From NCBI GenBank assembly GCA_025363475.1, contig JANYDS010000076.1, positions 16,574 through 80,573 of the forward strand: 64,000 bases of DNA, in the 5' to 3' direction. Positions 51,525 to 59,719 of the stretch are shown here, piece after piece. This DNA is from Terriglobia bacterium (lineage in GTDB: Bacteria > Acidobacteriota > Terriglobia > Bryobacterales > Bryobacteraceae). The notes below the pieces were generated by a model. It was not told the origin of the DNA, ran no database searches, and worked only from the letters and a program-made list of their open reading frames with translations. The stretch's first letter is position 1. Every line of letters starts with the position of its first letter. Made by a program: the position numbers and the translations under genes.

Positions 51525-53229
51525 TCTCAAGCACGTCGATGTCGCAGTCGTCGGCCTCGGTGCCGCGGGTGGCGTCGCCGTCCTGCCCCTCACCCAAGCC
51601 GGTCTGAAAGTCGCAGGCATCGAAGCGGGCACCTGGATGGACCCCCACAAGCAGTACCACGCAGATGAAGTCTTCAATAACGTGCGCGGCGGCGTTACGT
51701 CTGTACAGAAGGCAAATCTCGAAATCCCCACCGTGCGCGAAAATGCCAACTCGCCCACCCGGCCCCGTGGTGCTATTCATCCTATGATGAACGCCATCGG
51801 CGGCACTTCCATTCACTATTGGGCCTCCGCCTGGCGTTTGAAACCCTGGGATTTCAAGACCCGTTCTGAAGTGGAAAAGCGTTACGGCAAAAGCGCCATC
51901 CCGGTCGGTTCCACTCTCGAAGACTGGCCGCTTTCTTACGACGATCTTGAACCTTATTACGACATCATCGAGCATGAAGTCGGCGTCTCAGGCAATGCGG
52001 GCAACATCAAGGGAGTTCTTGATCCCAAAGGCAACGTTTACGAAGGCCCCCGCAGCCGCGAATACCCCATGCCTGCTCTGCGCGGTACAGAATACACCGA
52101 ACACATGATGGATGCGGCCCGCAAGCTGGGCTGGAAGCCCTTCCACGGCCCCTCCGCCATCAACTCGCAGGCGTATCACGGACGCCCCGGCTGCGTTTAT
52201 CACGGCTTCTGCGGACGCGGAGGCTGTCACATCAGCGCCAAAAATTCCACAGCAGTAACCACCATTCCGGAAGCGATGAAGACGAAGAACCTCACCATCT
52301 TCGACCTCGCCCACGTGACTCGCATCAACACCGATGACAATGGCCGCACCACCGGCGTAACTTATATCCGGGGCGGCAAGGAATACTTTCAGCCGGCCAG
52401 TGTCGTGCTGCTTTCGTCCTACACTTACGAAAACTCACGCCTGCTGCTGCTCTCGAAATCGAAGGCGTTCACGAAAGGCCTTTCTAACAACCACGGCCAG
52501 GTAGGCAAGCACTTCATGGGACACTGGCAGGGCTCACCGGTCTTCGCGTTATTCCCGTTCAACATCAACGTCTGGTACGGCACACCCGCGCAGACAACTG
52601 TTGTTGACGATTTCGCTGACGACAACTACGACCATTCCAAAGCGGGCTTCATCGGAGGCACCAGCCTCAGCCTCGGCACCGAAATGCATCCCATCGAAGC
52701 CGCTGCCATGAATACCTTTGGCAAAGCTCCCGCGTGGGGTTCCAAGTGGAAAGCGTTCGTCAAGGAAAATGCCGGTCGCTGGACATCTTCCTACCTGCAG
52801 ACTTCCACGTTCCCCTACGAGCAGAATTTCCTCGATCTCGACCCTGAAGTGAAAGATCCGCTGGGCGATCCGGTATGCCGCGTCACCAACGCTTCCATGC
52901 CCAACGAAGCCAAAGCCGCCGCCTACGGCCAGCAGAAGACTGAAGACTGGTTCCGCGCCGCTGGAGCGATTGAGGTCGTCAAGTTCCCCGGCGGTTCCGG
53001 CGGACTCTCCACCCACGCCTACGGTGGCACGCGTATGGGCGACAACCCGGAAACCAGTGTCGTGGATAAGTGGGGCATGTCGCACGAGTCACCCAACCTG
53101 GGCGTTCTCGGCGGCTCAGTAATGATCAACAGCGGAGCCCGAAACCCAACCCTGACCGTTCAGGCGCTAGCCTGGCGAACAGCCGACCACCTGGCAAAAA
53201 ACTGGAAATCCATAGTCCACAAAACCTAA
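51514..53229 (+). CDS. GMC oxidoreductase, gluconate 2-dehydrogenase-like FAD subunit
   Basis: A 571-residue FAD enzyme. The Rossmann motif is GLGAAG (14-19), then GGTSIHYWASAWR (the flavin-binding GG motif region), CGRGGCH with a Cys pair in the middle, and the C-terminal HAYGGTRMG ... SGARNPTLTVQALAWRTADHL, typical of the large subunit of periplasmic sugar or polyol dehydrogenases. It lacks a signal and is probably carried out by the Tat-exported subunit 3. The start is GTG 51514 with GGGGGA upstream. The electron acceptor and substrate are not predictable. Confidence 0.92.
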   Translation: MAINLKHVDVAVVGLGAAGGVAVLPLTQAGLKVAGIEAGTWMDPHKQYHADEVFNNVRGGVTSVQKANLEIPTVRENANSPTRPRGAIHPMMNAIGGTSIHYWASAWRLKPWDFKTRSEVEKRYGKSAIPVGSTLEDWPLSYDDLEPYYDIIEHEVGVSGNAGNIKGVLDPKGNVYEGPRSREYPMPALRGTEYTEHMMDAARKLGWKPFHGPSAINSQAYHGRPGCVYHGFCGRGGCHISAKNSTAVTTIPEAMKTKNLTIFDLAHVTRINTDDNGRTTGVTYIRGGKEYFQPASVVLLSSYTYENSRLLLLSKSKAFTKGLSNNHGQVGKHFMGHWQGSPVFALFPFNINVWYGTPAQTTVVDDFADDNYDHSKAGFIGGTSLSLGTEMHPIEAAAMNTFGKAPAWGSKWKAFVKENAGRWTSSYLQTSTFPYEQNFLDLDPEVKDPLGDPVCRVTNASMPNEAKAAAYGQQKTEDWFRAAGAIEVVKFPGGSGGLSTHAYGGTRMGDNPETSVVDKWGMSHESPNLGVLGGSVMINSGARNPTLTVQALAWRTADHLAKNWKSIVHKT

Positions 53230-53234
53230 ATCGT

Positions 53235-54608
53235 TTATACCCGTGCCGGGCCAAGCCGAACCCCAATGCCGCCCGGCACATCAGGCAAATAAACAATCCC
53301 CCCAGGATCAGCCGTATCCTCCACCATCTCCTCACCATCCACCTCCAGGTGATAAACACGACCAGCATCCAGCCCTACAAGAAAAACATTAGCGGCCTCC
53401 GCAGCAGCCGTAGTGGTCTTACCGCGAGGCATCAAAAACCGGTTCTCTTTCTTCGCAAAGAAAATCACAGCAGTATCAATATCCAAAGCTTCATGGGCCA
53501 GCTGAGGATCAATCCGCGTAACACTACCCTCCTGAAACAACTGCAACTGACCACCAAAAAAACCAATCCACATCGCATCGTCATCCCATGACGACCTCAC
53601 AAACAACTGCCCGCCCAGTTCATCATGCAGCGCCAGCGGCACATGCTGAAAACTCAACCCCGGCTGATAAGGATTCGCCCACAACAACTCATACGGAATC
53701 CCCAGCGTACCCCGCATCAAAAACCGGTCATTCGTAACCCACCCCTGCAAAAACTGCGAAGAAGCGGTATTCGAATCAAACGCCACCATAGCTAGTTCCG
53801 CCGCCCGCGAAAGCACAGCTTTTTTCACATCCGGGCCGCGCTTTTCAATCGTCTCGTCCGCTGGAATACGGTATTCGTTATCACCGCCAGGCCACGGGGC
53901 AGGGTAGTGCGCCATCAGATGCACCACCGGATACTGCTCAAACCATTTCGGAAAACCTTCCCGCAAATCCAGATTCACGTTGTCGCGAACCACGTGCAGA
54001 ATCTCCATCAGCGCATACGCATCCGCATTCGACACGCTCGCCCGCGCACTCTTCAATGACGGAATAAAACTGCTGTTCCAAAACCCTTCAATCACCACCC
54101 GCAGGGCCTTTTCACTGGCCGCCGGCTCCGCCTCCGTCAACACAATCGCAGCAAACACACGCGACCGCGCATCAGACAAAGTCTTCAACGGCCGCGTGTC
54201 CGCAATCTCCCGCCGTAATTTTCCCAAAATCAAAGACAGGTCGTCTTTCGAAATCAGCGGCCCGCACCAATCCGCGATCAAAGCGATCTGGCGGATATCA
54301 TCGCCCGGCCCAACAGCCCATGCCACAGCCCGCACCCCGGCGTCACGATCATTCGCAATCTGATAACGCAGAGCCTGCGTCCAGCCCAGTTCCGGAAACG
54401 TCGCCGCGCCTGTCCACAGCGCCTCAAACTGATCCCAGCGCAAAGACCGCCGCTCTCTTTCACGCCGCAGCAGCTTCAACCGCGCCGGCCGCATCAGCAG
54501 ACGAGGCGCTTCCGTGTAAACCTGATACGACTCCCCTTTATCCTGCCCCGGCAAGCCGCCAGCCGCCGCCAACCCCAGCAAACATTGTCCCGCCGTACGC
54601 CGCGTCAT
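53235..54608 (-). CDS. Tat/Sec-exported protein of heparinase-like layout
   Basis: A protein of about 457 residues with a signal (TRRTAGQCLLGLAAAGGLPG). A helical region at about 40-270 (LLMRPARLKLLRRERERRSLRWDQFEAL) is followed by a beta-rich C-terminal half that includes LFVRSSWDDDAMWIGFFGG. This alpha-toroid plus beta-sandwich order and the RSSWDDDA strand resemble heparinase II/III-type polysaccharide lyases, but I see no confirmed catalytic residues. The ATG overlaps the glycosyltransferase stop. It may act on the product of that glycosyltransferase. Confidence 0.6.
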   Translation of the reverse strand: MTRRTAGQCLLGLAAAGGLPGQDKGESYQVYTEAPRLLMRPARLKLLRRERERRSLRWDQFEALWTGAATFPELGWTQALRYQIANDRDAGVRAVAWAVGPGDDIRQIALIADWCGPLISKDDLSLILGKLRREIADTRPLKTLSDARSRVFAAIVLTEAEPAASEKALRVVIEGFWNSSFIPSLKSARASVSNADAYALMEILHVVRDNVNLDLREGFPKWFEQYPVVHLMAHYPAPWPGGDNEYRIPADETIEKRGPDVKKAVLSRAAELAMVAFDSNTASSQFLQGWVTNDRFLMRGTLGIPYELLWANPYQPGLSFQHVPLALHDELGGQLFVRSSWDDDAMWIGFFGGQLQLFQEGSVTRIDPQLAHEALDIDTAVIFFAKKENRFLMPRGKTTTAAAEAANVFLVGLDAGRVYHLEVDGEEMVEDTADPGGIVYLPDVPGGIGVRLGPARV

Positions 54609-55894
54609 GCCCCTGATTTTGTCACAGCCGCGAGCGTCGCTTCCAGGCCGTCGCAAGCCGCGCCTACGCCATCCTCAGCCGCAATCCCGCGTGCCACCCG
54701 GCCCGCCGCTTCCGCATACTCGGGCTCGGCCAGCAGTCGCCTCAATCCCGCAGCCACGCGCGCAGCTTTATATTTCGACCGGGGAATCACTTCACCCACA
54801 CCCAGCCTGGTGATGCGCAGTCCATTGTCCGGCTGATCATGGCTCCACGGCACCACCAGCATTGGCTTGCCCGAACGCAAGGCTTGCGCCGTTGTCCCCA
54901 TGCCGCCCTGATGCACCAGCGCCGCCGCTCGCGCAAACAATTCCGAATAGGGCGCGTACTGTGCGATATGGACTGTCGCGGGCACTGCCCCTGCGGGTAA
55001 ATTGCGGACGTCGCTTCCGATCAGCAGCACCGCGCGACAACCCAGTTGCCTCACCGCCTCCAGGCTCTCCGTATAGAACGAACCCGCGCTCATCACCGCT
55101 GCGGATCCCAGCGTAAACACGACAGGCGCAGGTCCCGAATCAAGGAAATCCCGGAGTGCTGATCCCATACCCTCGCCCGGCACCAGCCTGTCGTAAAAAG
55201 GAAAACCCGTGATCAATGTCGGCTCGTGCCAGTCCGGTTGCCGCACCGCAAAAACACTCGAAAACCAGGCCTGCATTCCCAGCGGACTCACCATGCTGTC
55301 AAACAGCGGATTCTTCAGTGGCATCAAACCAGCCTGAACCCGCAACACATTTATACGCTTCCCAAAAGGTCTCGCGGCCCGCTTCAATATTCGATGGACC
55401 GGACCCCAAAAACGTGGCCCCAACTGATGCAGATGGTCCAGCCAGGGCGCTCCCGAAATCGAAGAAGGATCATGCGCAGAGAGAAACACCGCAGGCTGCA
55501 GCGCCACCGAAATCCACGGCTTCTCCAAAACGTCTGCTACAGTGCGCGTCGTAAACGCAATGACATGCCCCACAATCAGATCCGCATCCGCAACCGCCAC
55601 CAGCGTATCCTCGTACGACTGTTCCAGAAACGGCGCAATCAGTTTCCTGAAAAGGTACGCCCCGCCGGTACGCGGATGAAATGCCAGCCGCATCACCTCC
55701 GGTTCATCCAGCATGAAGCTGATATCCGGCCGCAGCGGATAGAACCCCAGCCCCTCGCCCTCAACCTTGGCCCTGTAGATTTCTGACGTGGCAATCGTCA
55801 CCCGGTGCCCGCGCTCCCGCATCCCCAGCCCTACTGCAATATACGGATGCAAGTCACCCAGAGAACCCAGCGTCGTGAAGAGAATATGTGCCAA
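54605..55894 (-). CDS. GT1-family (UGT/MurG-like) glycosyltransferase
   Basis: A 429-residue GT-B enzyme. The N-terminal domain opens with HILFTTLGSLGDLHPYIAVGLGMRERGHRVTIAT (split), and the C-terminal donor domain contains VFTLGSAAVMS, IAQYAPYSELFARAAALVHQGGMGTT and VVPWSHDQPDNGLR, the UGT/sterol-glycosyltransferase signature with HQGG and DQ. It would glycosylate a lipid or secondary metabolite. It lies 8 bases downstream of the sigma-54 activator gene and overlaps the next gene, so the four form one unit. Confidence 0.88.
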   Translation of the reverse strand: MAHILFTTLGSLGDLHPYIAVGLGMRERGHRVTIATSEIYRAKVEGEGLGFYPLRPDISFMLDEPEVMRLAFHPRTGGAYLFRKLIAPFLEQSYEDTLVAVADADLIVGHVIAFTTRTVADVLEKPWISVALQPAVFLSAHDPSSISGAPWLDHLHQLGPRFWGPVHRILKRAARPFGKRINVLRVQAGLMPLKNPLFDSMVSPLGMQAWFSSVFAVRQPDWHEPTLITGFPFYDRLVPGEGMGSALRDFLDSGPAPVVFTLGSAAVMSAGSFYTESLEAVRQLGCRAVLLIGSDVRNLPAGAVPATVHIAQYAPYSELFARAAALVHQGGMGTTAQALRSGKPMLVVPWSHDQPDNGLRITRLGVGEVIPRSKYKAARVAAGLRRLLAEPEYAEAAGRVARGIAAEDGVGAACDGLEATLAAVTKSGA

Positions 55895-55902
55895 CTACAA
55901 GC

Positions 55903-57303
55903 TTATGCGTGTGGCCGGTCCAGCCCGTGTCGTTTCATTTTGTACCGCAGTGCGTCCCTGCCGATTCGCAGTGCCCGCGCCGCCTGACTCTGGTTCCCGT
56001 GCGCCCGTTCCAGCGCCTCGGCAATCAGCCGCTTTTCGTGATCATCGAACGTGCCATCTGCCACCGATTCCGCTGGAGCGACTGGAGCCAGCGCAGGCGC
56101 CGCGCCGCCGCCCCGCGAAAATGTCCGAAAATACTCCGGCAAATCCTGCACATCCACCGTGTCGCCCATCGCCATCATGCAACCGTGGCCCAACACGTTT
56201 TCCAGCTCCCGCACATTGCCCGGCCAGTCATGCCGCGCCAGCACAATCTGCGCACGCTGCGTCAGGCCCCGTATATCTTTTCGAAACTGGCGCGAATACT
56301 TACCCACCAGGTGCTTCGTCAGCACCGGCAAATCTTCCTTGCGTTCCCGCAGCGCAGGCGTATGGATTTCCACCATAGACAGCCGGTAGAAAAGATCCTC
56401 ACGAAACTGCTTCTCCGCAATCGCGCTGCGCAAATCCCGGTGCGTCGCCGCAATCACCCGCACATCAATCTTGCGCGGTGTCAAAGACCCCACGCGCAGC
56501 ACTTCCTGGTTCTGCAGTGTGCGCAGCAGCTTGGCCTGGGTACCCACCGGCATGTCCCCGATTTCATCCAGGAAAATGGTCCCTTTGTCGGCAAATTCAA
56601 ACAGGCCCATCTTGTCCTGCGCCGCTCCGGTGAAAGAGCCGCGCACATGCCCAAACAACTCACTCTCAAACAAAGTCTCAACCACCGCCGAACAGTTCAA
56701 CACCACAAAATGCCCGCTGCGGACGGGACTCAGATTGTGCAGCGCCCGCGCCGCCAGTTCTTTACCTGTACCGGTTTCGCCCGTCACCAAAACCGTGCGG
56801 AAGTGCGGAGCCACCCGCCGAATCCGCGAAAACATCTCCCACATGGCGGCACTGCGACCCACCATGCCTTCAAACTGCGCGTCCTCCAGCAACTGGCCTT
56901 CAAGCGCAGCCGTCCTCTGCCGTCTGCGCGCCTCAGTCACCAGCCGGGAGATGCGTTCCCGCAGCGCAGCGATTGACACCGGCTTGTTCAAATAGTCAGC
57001 AGCGCCCCGCCGCAATGCTTCCACGGCAGATTCACTCGTGTAATGCGCGGTCATCAGAATCACGTCGATAGCCGGGTCAAACTCCACCACGCGCTCCACC
57101 ACGTCCAGCCCGCTCAGGCCCGGCATCACCAGATCTGTCAGCACAATCTGCGGATGCTCGCGGAAGACAATTTCAATGCCTTCCTCCGGATCCTGCGCGG
57201 TGAAAATGCGAACGCCTTCTGATTCCAGAGCCGTCGAGAGCAGTTCCAGACTGCCCGGATTATCGTCGATGATGACGATCGATACGCTGCTTTCGGTATT
57301 CAT
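55903..57303 (-). CDS. Sigma-54-dependent response regulator (NtrC family)
   Basis: A protein of about 466 residues from ATG 57303. The receiver domain (1-120) has acidic D13/D14 and phospho-acceptor D57 (LTDLVMPG). The AAA+ domain has Walker A GETGTGKE (175-182), the sigma-54 contact loop GSFTGA (222-227; Ala to Ser variant of GAFTGA) and Walker B FLDEIGD (244-250). The C-terminal Fis-type helix-turn-helix reads NQSQAARALRIGRDALRYKMKRHGL. The start codon overlaps the Usp gene stop (TGATG). No histidine kinase lies next to it. Confidence 0.93.
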   Translation of the reverse strand: MNTESSVSIVIIDDNPGSLELLSTALESEGVRIFTAQDPEEGIEIVFREHPQIVLTDLVMPGLSGLDVVERVVEFDPAIDVILMTAHYTSESAVEALRRGAADYLNKPVSIAALRERISRLVTEARRRQRTAALEGQLLEDAQFEGMVGRSAAMWEMFSRIRRVAPHFRTVLVTGETGTGKELAARALHNLSPVRSGHFVVLNCSAVVETLFESELFGHVRGSFTGAAQDKMGLFEFADKGTIFLDEIGDMPVGTQAKLLRTLQNQEVLRVGSLTPRKIDVRVIAATHRDLRSAIAEKQFREDLFYRLSMVEIHTPALRERKEDLPVLTKHLVGKYSRQFRKDIRGLTQRAQIVLARHDWPGNVRELENVLGHGCMMAMGDTVDVQDLPEYFRTFSRGGGAAPALAPVAPAESVADGTFDDHEKRLIAEALERAHGNQSQAARALRIGRDALRYKMKRHGLDRPHA

Positions 57304-58190
57304 CAGCCTTTGCCAGCGTTGCCGGCAACGCTCAGCACCGGGCATGGTGCCTCACGGATAATTCCATAAGCATTGGCTTTGAAACGTCCAAACATTTCCT
57401 GAATGCCGCCGCGCCCAATCACAATCAGATCCGCGCGTTTCGCCAGCGCTACACTGCGCAACAGCTTCGCCACGCTGCCGCCGTCTACAACAATATCGAC
57501 GTTCGGACCCGCCTGATGCTTCACGTCAACCAGTTGCTCGCGTGCCACAGAATCCAGAACTTCACCGATCTTCGCTTCGGATCGCAGCGGCGTAATCTCA
57601 CCCTCCGGTGCCGCGTGAACCATCTCAACCGTGGCCCCCGAATCATGCGCCAGTTGCAGCGCAACTTCCAGTGCTTCCTTGCTGCCACCCTTCAAATCCA
57701 TCGCCACCAGAATCAGGCGCGGCTGCGGATGGGCCCGGTGCGTCGGCTCCGGGGAGTGCGCGTCAGTCCAGACAGGGACATTGGAATCATGCAGCACTTT
57801 CGCCGTTACTGAACCCAGCAGCGTGCGCCGGAAGGGGCCGTAACCATGTGTTGGCATGGCGATCAGGTCGACACCGTTTTCCGCAGCGTATTCAGTGATC
57901 ACCGCAGCCGCAAAACCCTGTTGCACCACACGCTCGGTATCCACTTTGGGAAATTCCGCCGCCGCGAATGCCGTCAGCTGCTGCTTCAGTTCAACCCCAA
58001 TTTCCTTGAAATCGTAAACGTCGGGATAAACCATGTTCATCCCGCCATAGATCGGGGGAGGCGGCTCAAACGCGTGGATCAGCACCACCTTCGCGCTATA
58101 ACGCCGTGCCAGAGACAACACAAACGGTGCCGCTGCGCGCGAACGCGCCGAAAAATCAACCGGGAACAGGATCTTTTTCAGACTAAGCAT
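57303..58190 (-). CDS. Tandem-domain universal stress protein
   Basis: A protein of about 295 residues from ATG 58190 (AAAGGA upstream). It has two UspA folds: residues 1-150 (KKILFPVDFSARSRAAAPF ... MPTHGYGPFRRTLLGSVTAKVL, the ATP-binding G-2x-G-9x-G(S/T) type) and 160-295 (LILVAMDLKGGSKEALEVAL ... IGRGGIQEMFGRFKANAYGIIREAP). Usp proteins respond to starvation and oxidative stress. It is the first gene of the operon, downstream of a good -24/-12 element. Confidence 0.92.
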   Translation of the reverse strand: MLSLKKILFPVDFSARSRAAAPFVLSLARRYSAKVVLIHAFEPPPPIYGGMNMVYPDVYDFKEIGVELKQQLTAFAAAEFPKVDTERVVQQGFAAAVITEYAAENGVDLIAMPTHGYGPFRRTLLGSVTAKVLHDSNVPVWTDAHSPEPTHRAHPQPRLILVAMDLKGGSKEALEVALQLAHDSGATVEMVHAAPEGEITPLRSEAKIGEVLDSVAREQLVDVKHQAGPNVDIVVDGGSVAKLLRSVALAKRADLIVIGRGGIQEMFGRFKANAYGIIREAPCPVLSVAGNAGKG

Positions 58191-58220
58191 ATTTTCCTTT
58201 TTACGAACACTCCCTTTAAG

Positions 58221-58235
58221 GCACTCTGGTGGCCA
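58221..58235 (-). promoter_or_regulatory. Putative sigma-54 (-24/-12) promoter of the usp operon
   Basis: On the minus strand TGGCCACCAGAGTGC carries GG and GC exactly 10 bases apart, matching the sigma-54 core. The predicted start is near 58210, about 20 bases before the Usp ATG. The second gene of the operon is a sigma-54 activator. Confidence 0.55.
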
Positions 58236-58321
58236 TCCTGCGCCCCTACACTCAGGGCATATTACCAGCTTTCTGCCCGAAATCTGCGTCATTTAACCCA
58301 ACCGTGCGCGAATTAGCACCT

Positions 58322-58350
58322 TTGACTTCAGCCACCAACGGCGGGATAAT
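58322..58350 (+). promoter_or_regulatory. Sigma-70 promoter of the FecR-like gene
   Basis: TTGACT (58322-58327), a 17-base spacer and GATAAT (58345-58350). AGGGAG (58357-58362) is the ribosome site before ATG 58371. This promoter points away from the sigma-54 element. Confidence 0.75.
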
Positions 58351-58370
58351 CCAGCCAGGGAGTTTCAATT

Positions 58371-59396
58371 ATGAAAACCGGCTCTTATATTTGCGCCACC
58401 CTAATCCTGACTGCTGCATTCGCCTTCGGCCAGACAGTCACCTCAGCCCGATCCGGCACCCTCCATTACTTCCAGGGCGACATTTCGCTCAACGGCGAAC
58501 CGCTGCAATGGAAGGTCAGCAAATTCCCTGAAGTAAGAGATGGCATGGTGCTGCGCAGCGGCCTCGGTCGCGCGGAAGTGCTGCTCACCCCCGGTGTCTT
58601 CCTCCGCATGGGCGAAAACAGCGCCATCAAAATGCTGGATACCCGCCTGGCCGCTACGCGCGTGGAACTCCTCTCCGGCACTATAGCCGTTGAGTCTGAA
58701 GATCCCCGCATGTCGGTAAAAAGTGCTCCGGTGACCCTCATCTCCGGCGATCGCGAAATTCGCCTGTCCAAAAACGGCTTTCTTGAACTCAGTGCTGACC
58801 CCGCCGAACTGCGGGTTTTCAAAGGCGAATCCATCGTTGCCGCCGCCGGTCAGAACATCAGTGTCCGGGACGGCCACGTGCTGGCCTTTACTGACACGCT
58901 TACTGTGGCTAAATTTGACACCAGGTCTGCGGACGACCTTTACCTCTGGGCGCGAGACCGTTCCCAGCAGCTCTCCGCCGCCAGTATGTCCACCGCCCGT
59001 TCCCTCGATGATTCGAAGGGCGGCTGGCACTACAACTCCGGTCTCAATATGTACACTCTGGTGACCGCCGGCGGCACTTCCTGGAGCCCCTTTGGCTACG
59101 GCTTCTACAGCCCCGGTTCCGTCGGAGACTACTATTCACCTGTGGCATACTGGTATGGCGGCGCGACACGTGGTGCCAGTGCAGGTGGTCAGGCTCTCTC
59201 CGCGCAAGGGCACCCCACCACCACGCTTTTCTCCCCTGTAGCGGCGTTCCGGACCAGCCAGAGTGACTTTCCCACGCGCGGTGGCAGTGGCGGCGGCCCC
59301 ACTGGTGGATTCGGCGGAGGCGAAGGCGGAGGTGCCAGCGCTGCAGCAGCACCAACCGCGCCGCCAGTCATATCGCACGGACCCCGCGGCCGCTAA
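58371..59396 (+). CDS. Secreted FecR-domain-like protein
   Basis: A 341-residue exported protein (signal KTGSYICATLILTAAFAFG). Residues 25-190 form a FecR-like beta-helix: DGMVLRSGLGRAEVLLTPGVFLRMGENSAIKML, then RVELLSGTIAVES, a pattern used by many acidobacterial secreted proteins outside iron signalling. The remaining part is Tyr/Gly/Ser-rich (GYGFYSPGSVGDYYSPV) and ends in a Gly/Ala-rich low-complexity tail, as in surface proteins. There is no membrane helix and no FecI nearby, so it is probably not a classical anti-sigma factor. Confidence 0.78.
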   Translation: MKTGSYICATLILTAAFAFGQTVTSARSGTLHYFQGDISLNGEPLQWKVSKFPEVRDGMVLRSGLGRAEVLLTPGVFLRMGENSAIKMLDTRLAATRVELLSGTIAVESEDPRMSVKSAPVTLISGDREIRLSKNGFLELSADPAELRVFKGESIVAAAGQNISVRDGHVLAFTDTLTVAKFDTRSADDLYLWARDRSQQLSAASMSTARSLDDSKGGWHYNSGLNMYTLVTAGGTSWSPFGYGFYSPGSVGDYYSPVAYWYGGATRGASAGGQALSAQGHPTTTLFSPVAAFRTSQSDFPTRGGSGGGPTGGFGGGEGGGASAAAAPTAPPVISHGPRGR

Positions 59397-59407
59397 ATTA
59401 GGAGGCC

Positions 59408-59444
59408 GGGTCCCTCGACCCGCAGCCGGTGCCCCCCGCCGGCC
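59408..59444. repeat. Tandem GC palindromes with a REP-like core
   Basis: CGGGTC-CCTC-GACCCG (59408-59423, perfect 6-bp arms) followed by GCCGG/CCGGC (59426-59444). The core GGTCCCTCGACC resembles GGTCCCTGACC of the copy at 43071. It lies between the FecR-like gene and tRNA-Ser and could also terminate transcription, although no T tract follows. Confidence 0.45.
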
Positions 59445-59505
59445 TTCATGGGTTTAACCCCCGTGATATCCTAGACCTTCCCGCGAATGCGTGAATCCCA
59501 AAAAG

Positions 59506-59595
59506 GGAGAGATGGCCGAGTGGTTGAAGGCGCACGCTTGGAAAGCGTGTTTAGGGGAAACTCTAACGAGGGTTCGAATCCCTCTCTCTCCGCCA
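59506..59595 (+). tRNA. tRNA-Ser (anticodon GGA)
   Basis: A complete cloverleaf with 7-bp acceptor GGAGAGA/TCTCTCC, anticodon stem CACGC/GCGTG around loop TTGGAAA (anticodon GGA at 59540-59542), the long variable arm of class II tRNAs and TTCGAATC in the T loop. The discriminator is G and CCA is encoded. It decodes UCC and UCU. Confidence 0.97.
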
Positions 59596-59683
59596 TCACC
59601 CCATCTAATTGCCACAAACGTGCCCTGTTCAGGAAACACCTGATGTTTTCGAAGCACTATGTACCAGAACAACCAATCCGTTT

Positions 59684-59712
59684 TTGCCGTTCTTTGTTAA
59701 CGAGGCTATCCT
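59684..59712 (+). promoter_or_regulatory. Candidate promoter of the giant secreted protein, near-leaderless
   Basis: TTGCCG (59684-59689), a 17-base spacer and TATCCT (59707-59712). The predicted transcription start (about 59719-59720) coincides with the ATG at 59720, and no ribosome site at normal spacing is visible. Confidence 0.5.
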
Positions 59713-59719
59713 AAACTTT

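Noticed and set aside
58371..59396. FecR-like protein considered as an iron-signalling anti-sigma factor
   Set aside because: It has an N-terminal signal peptide and no membrane helix, no N-terminal cytoplasmic domain and no neighbouring sigma factor or TonB receptor.
59487..59714. Plus-strand frame across tRNA-Ser
   Set aside because: It overlaps the whole tRNA gene; the translated product is tRNA sequence read as codons.
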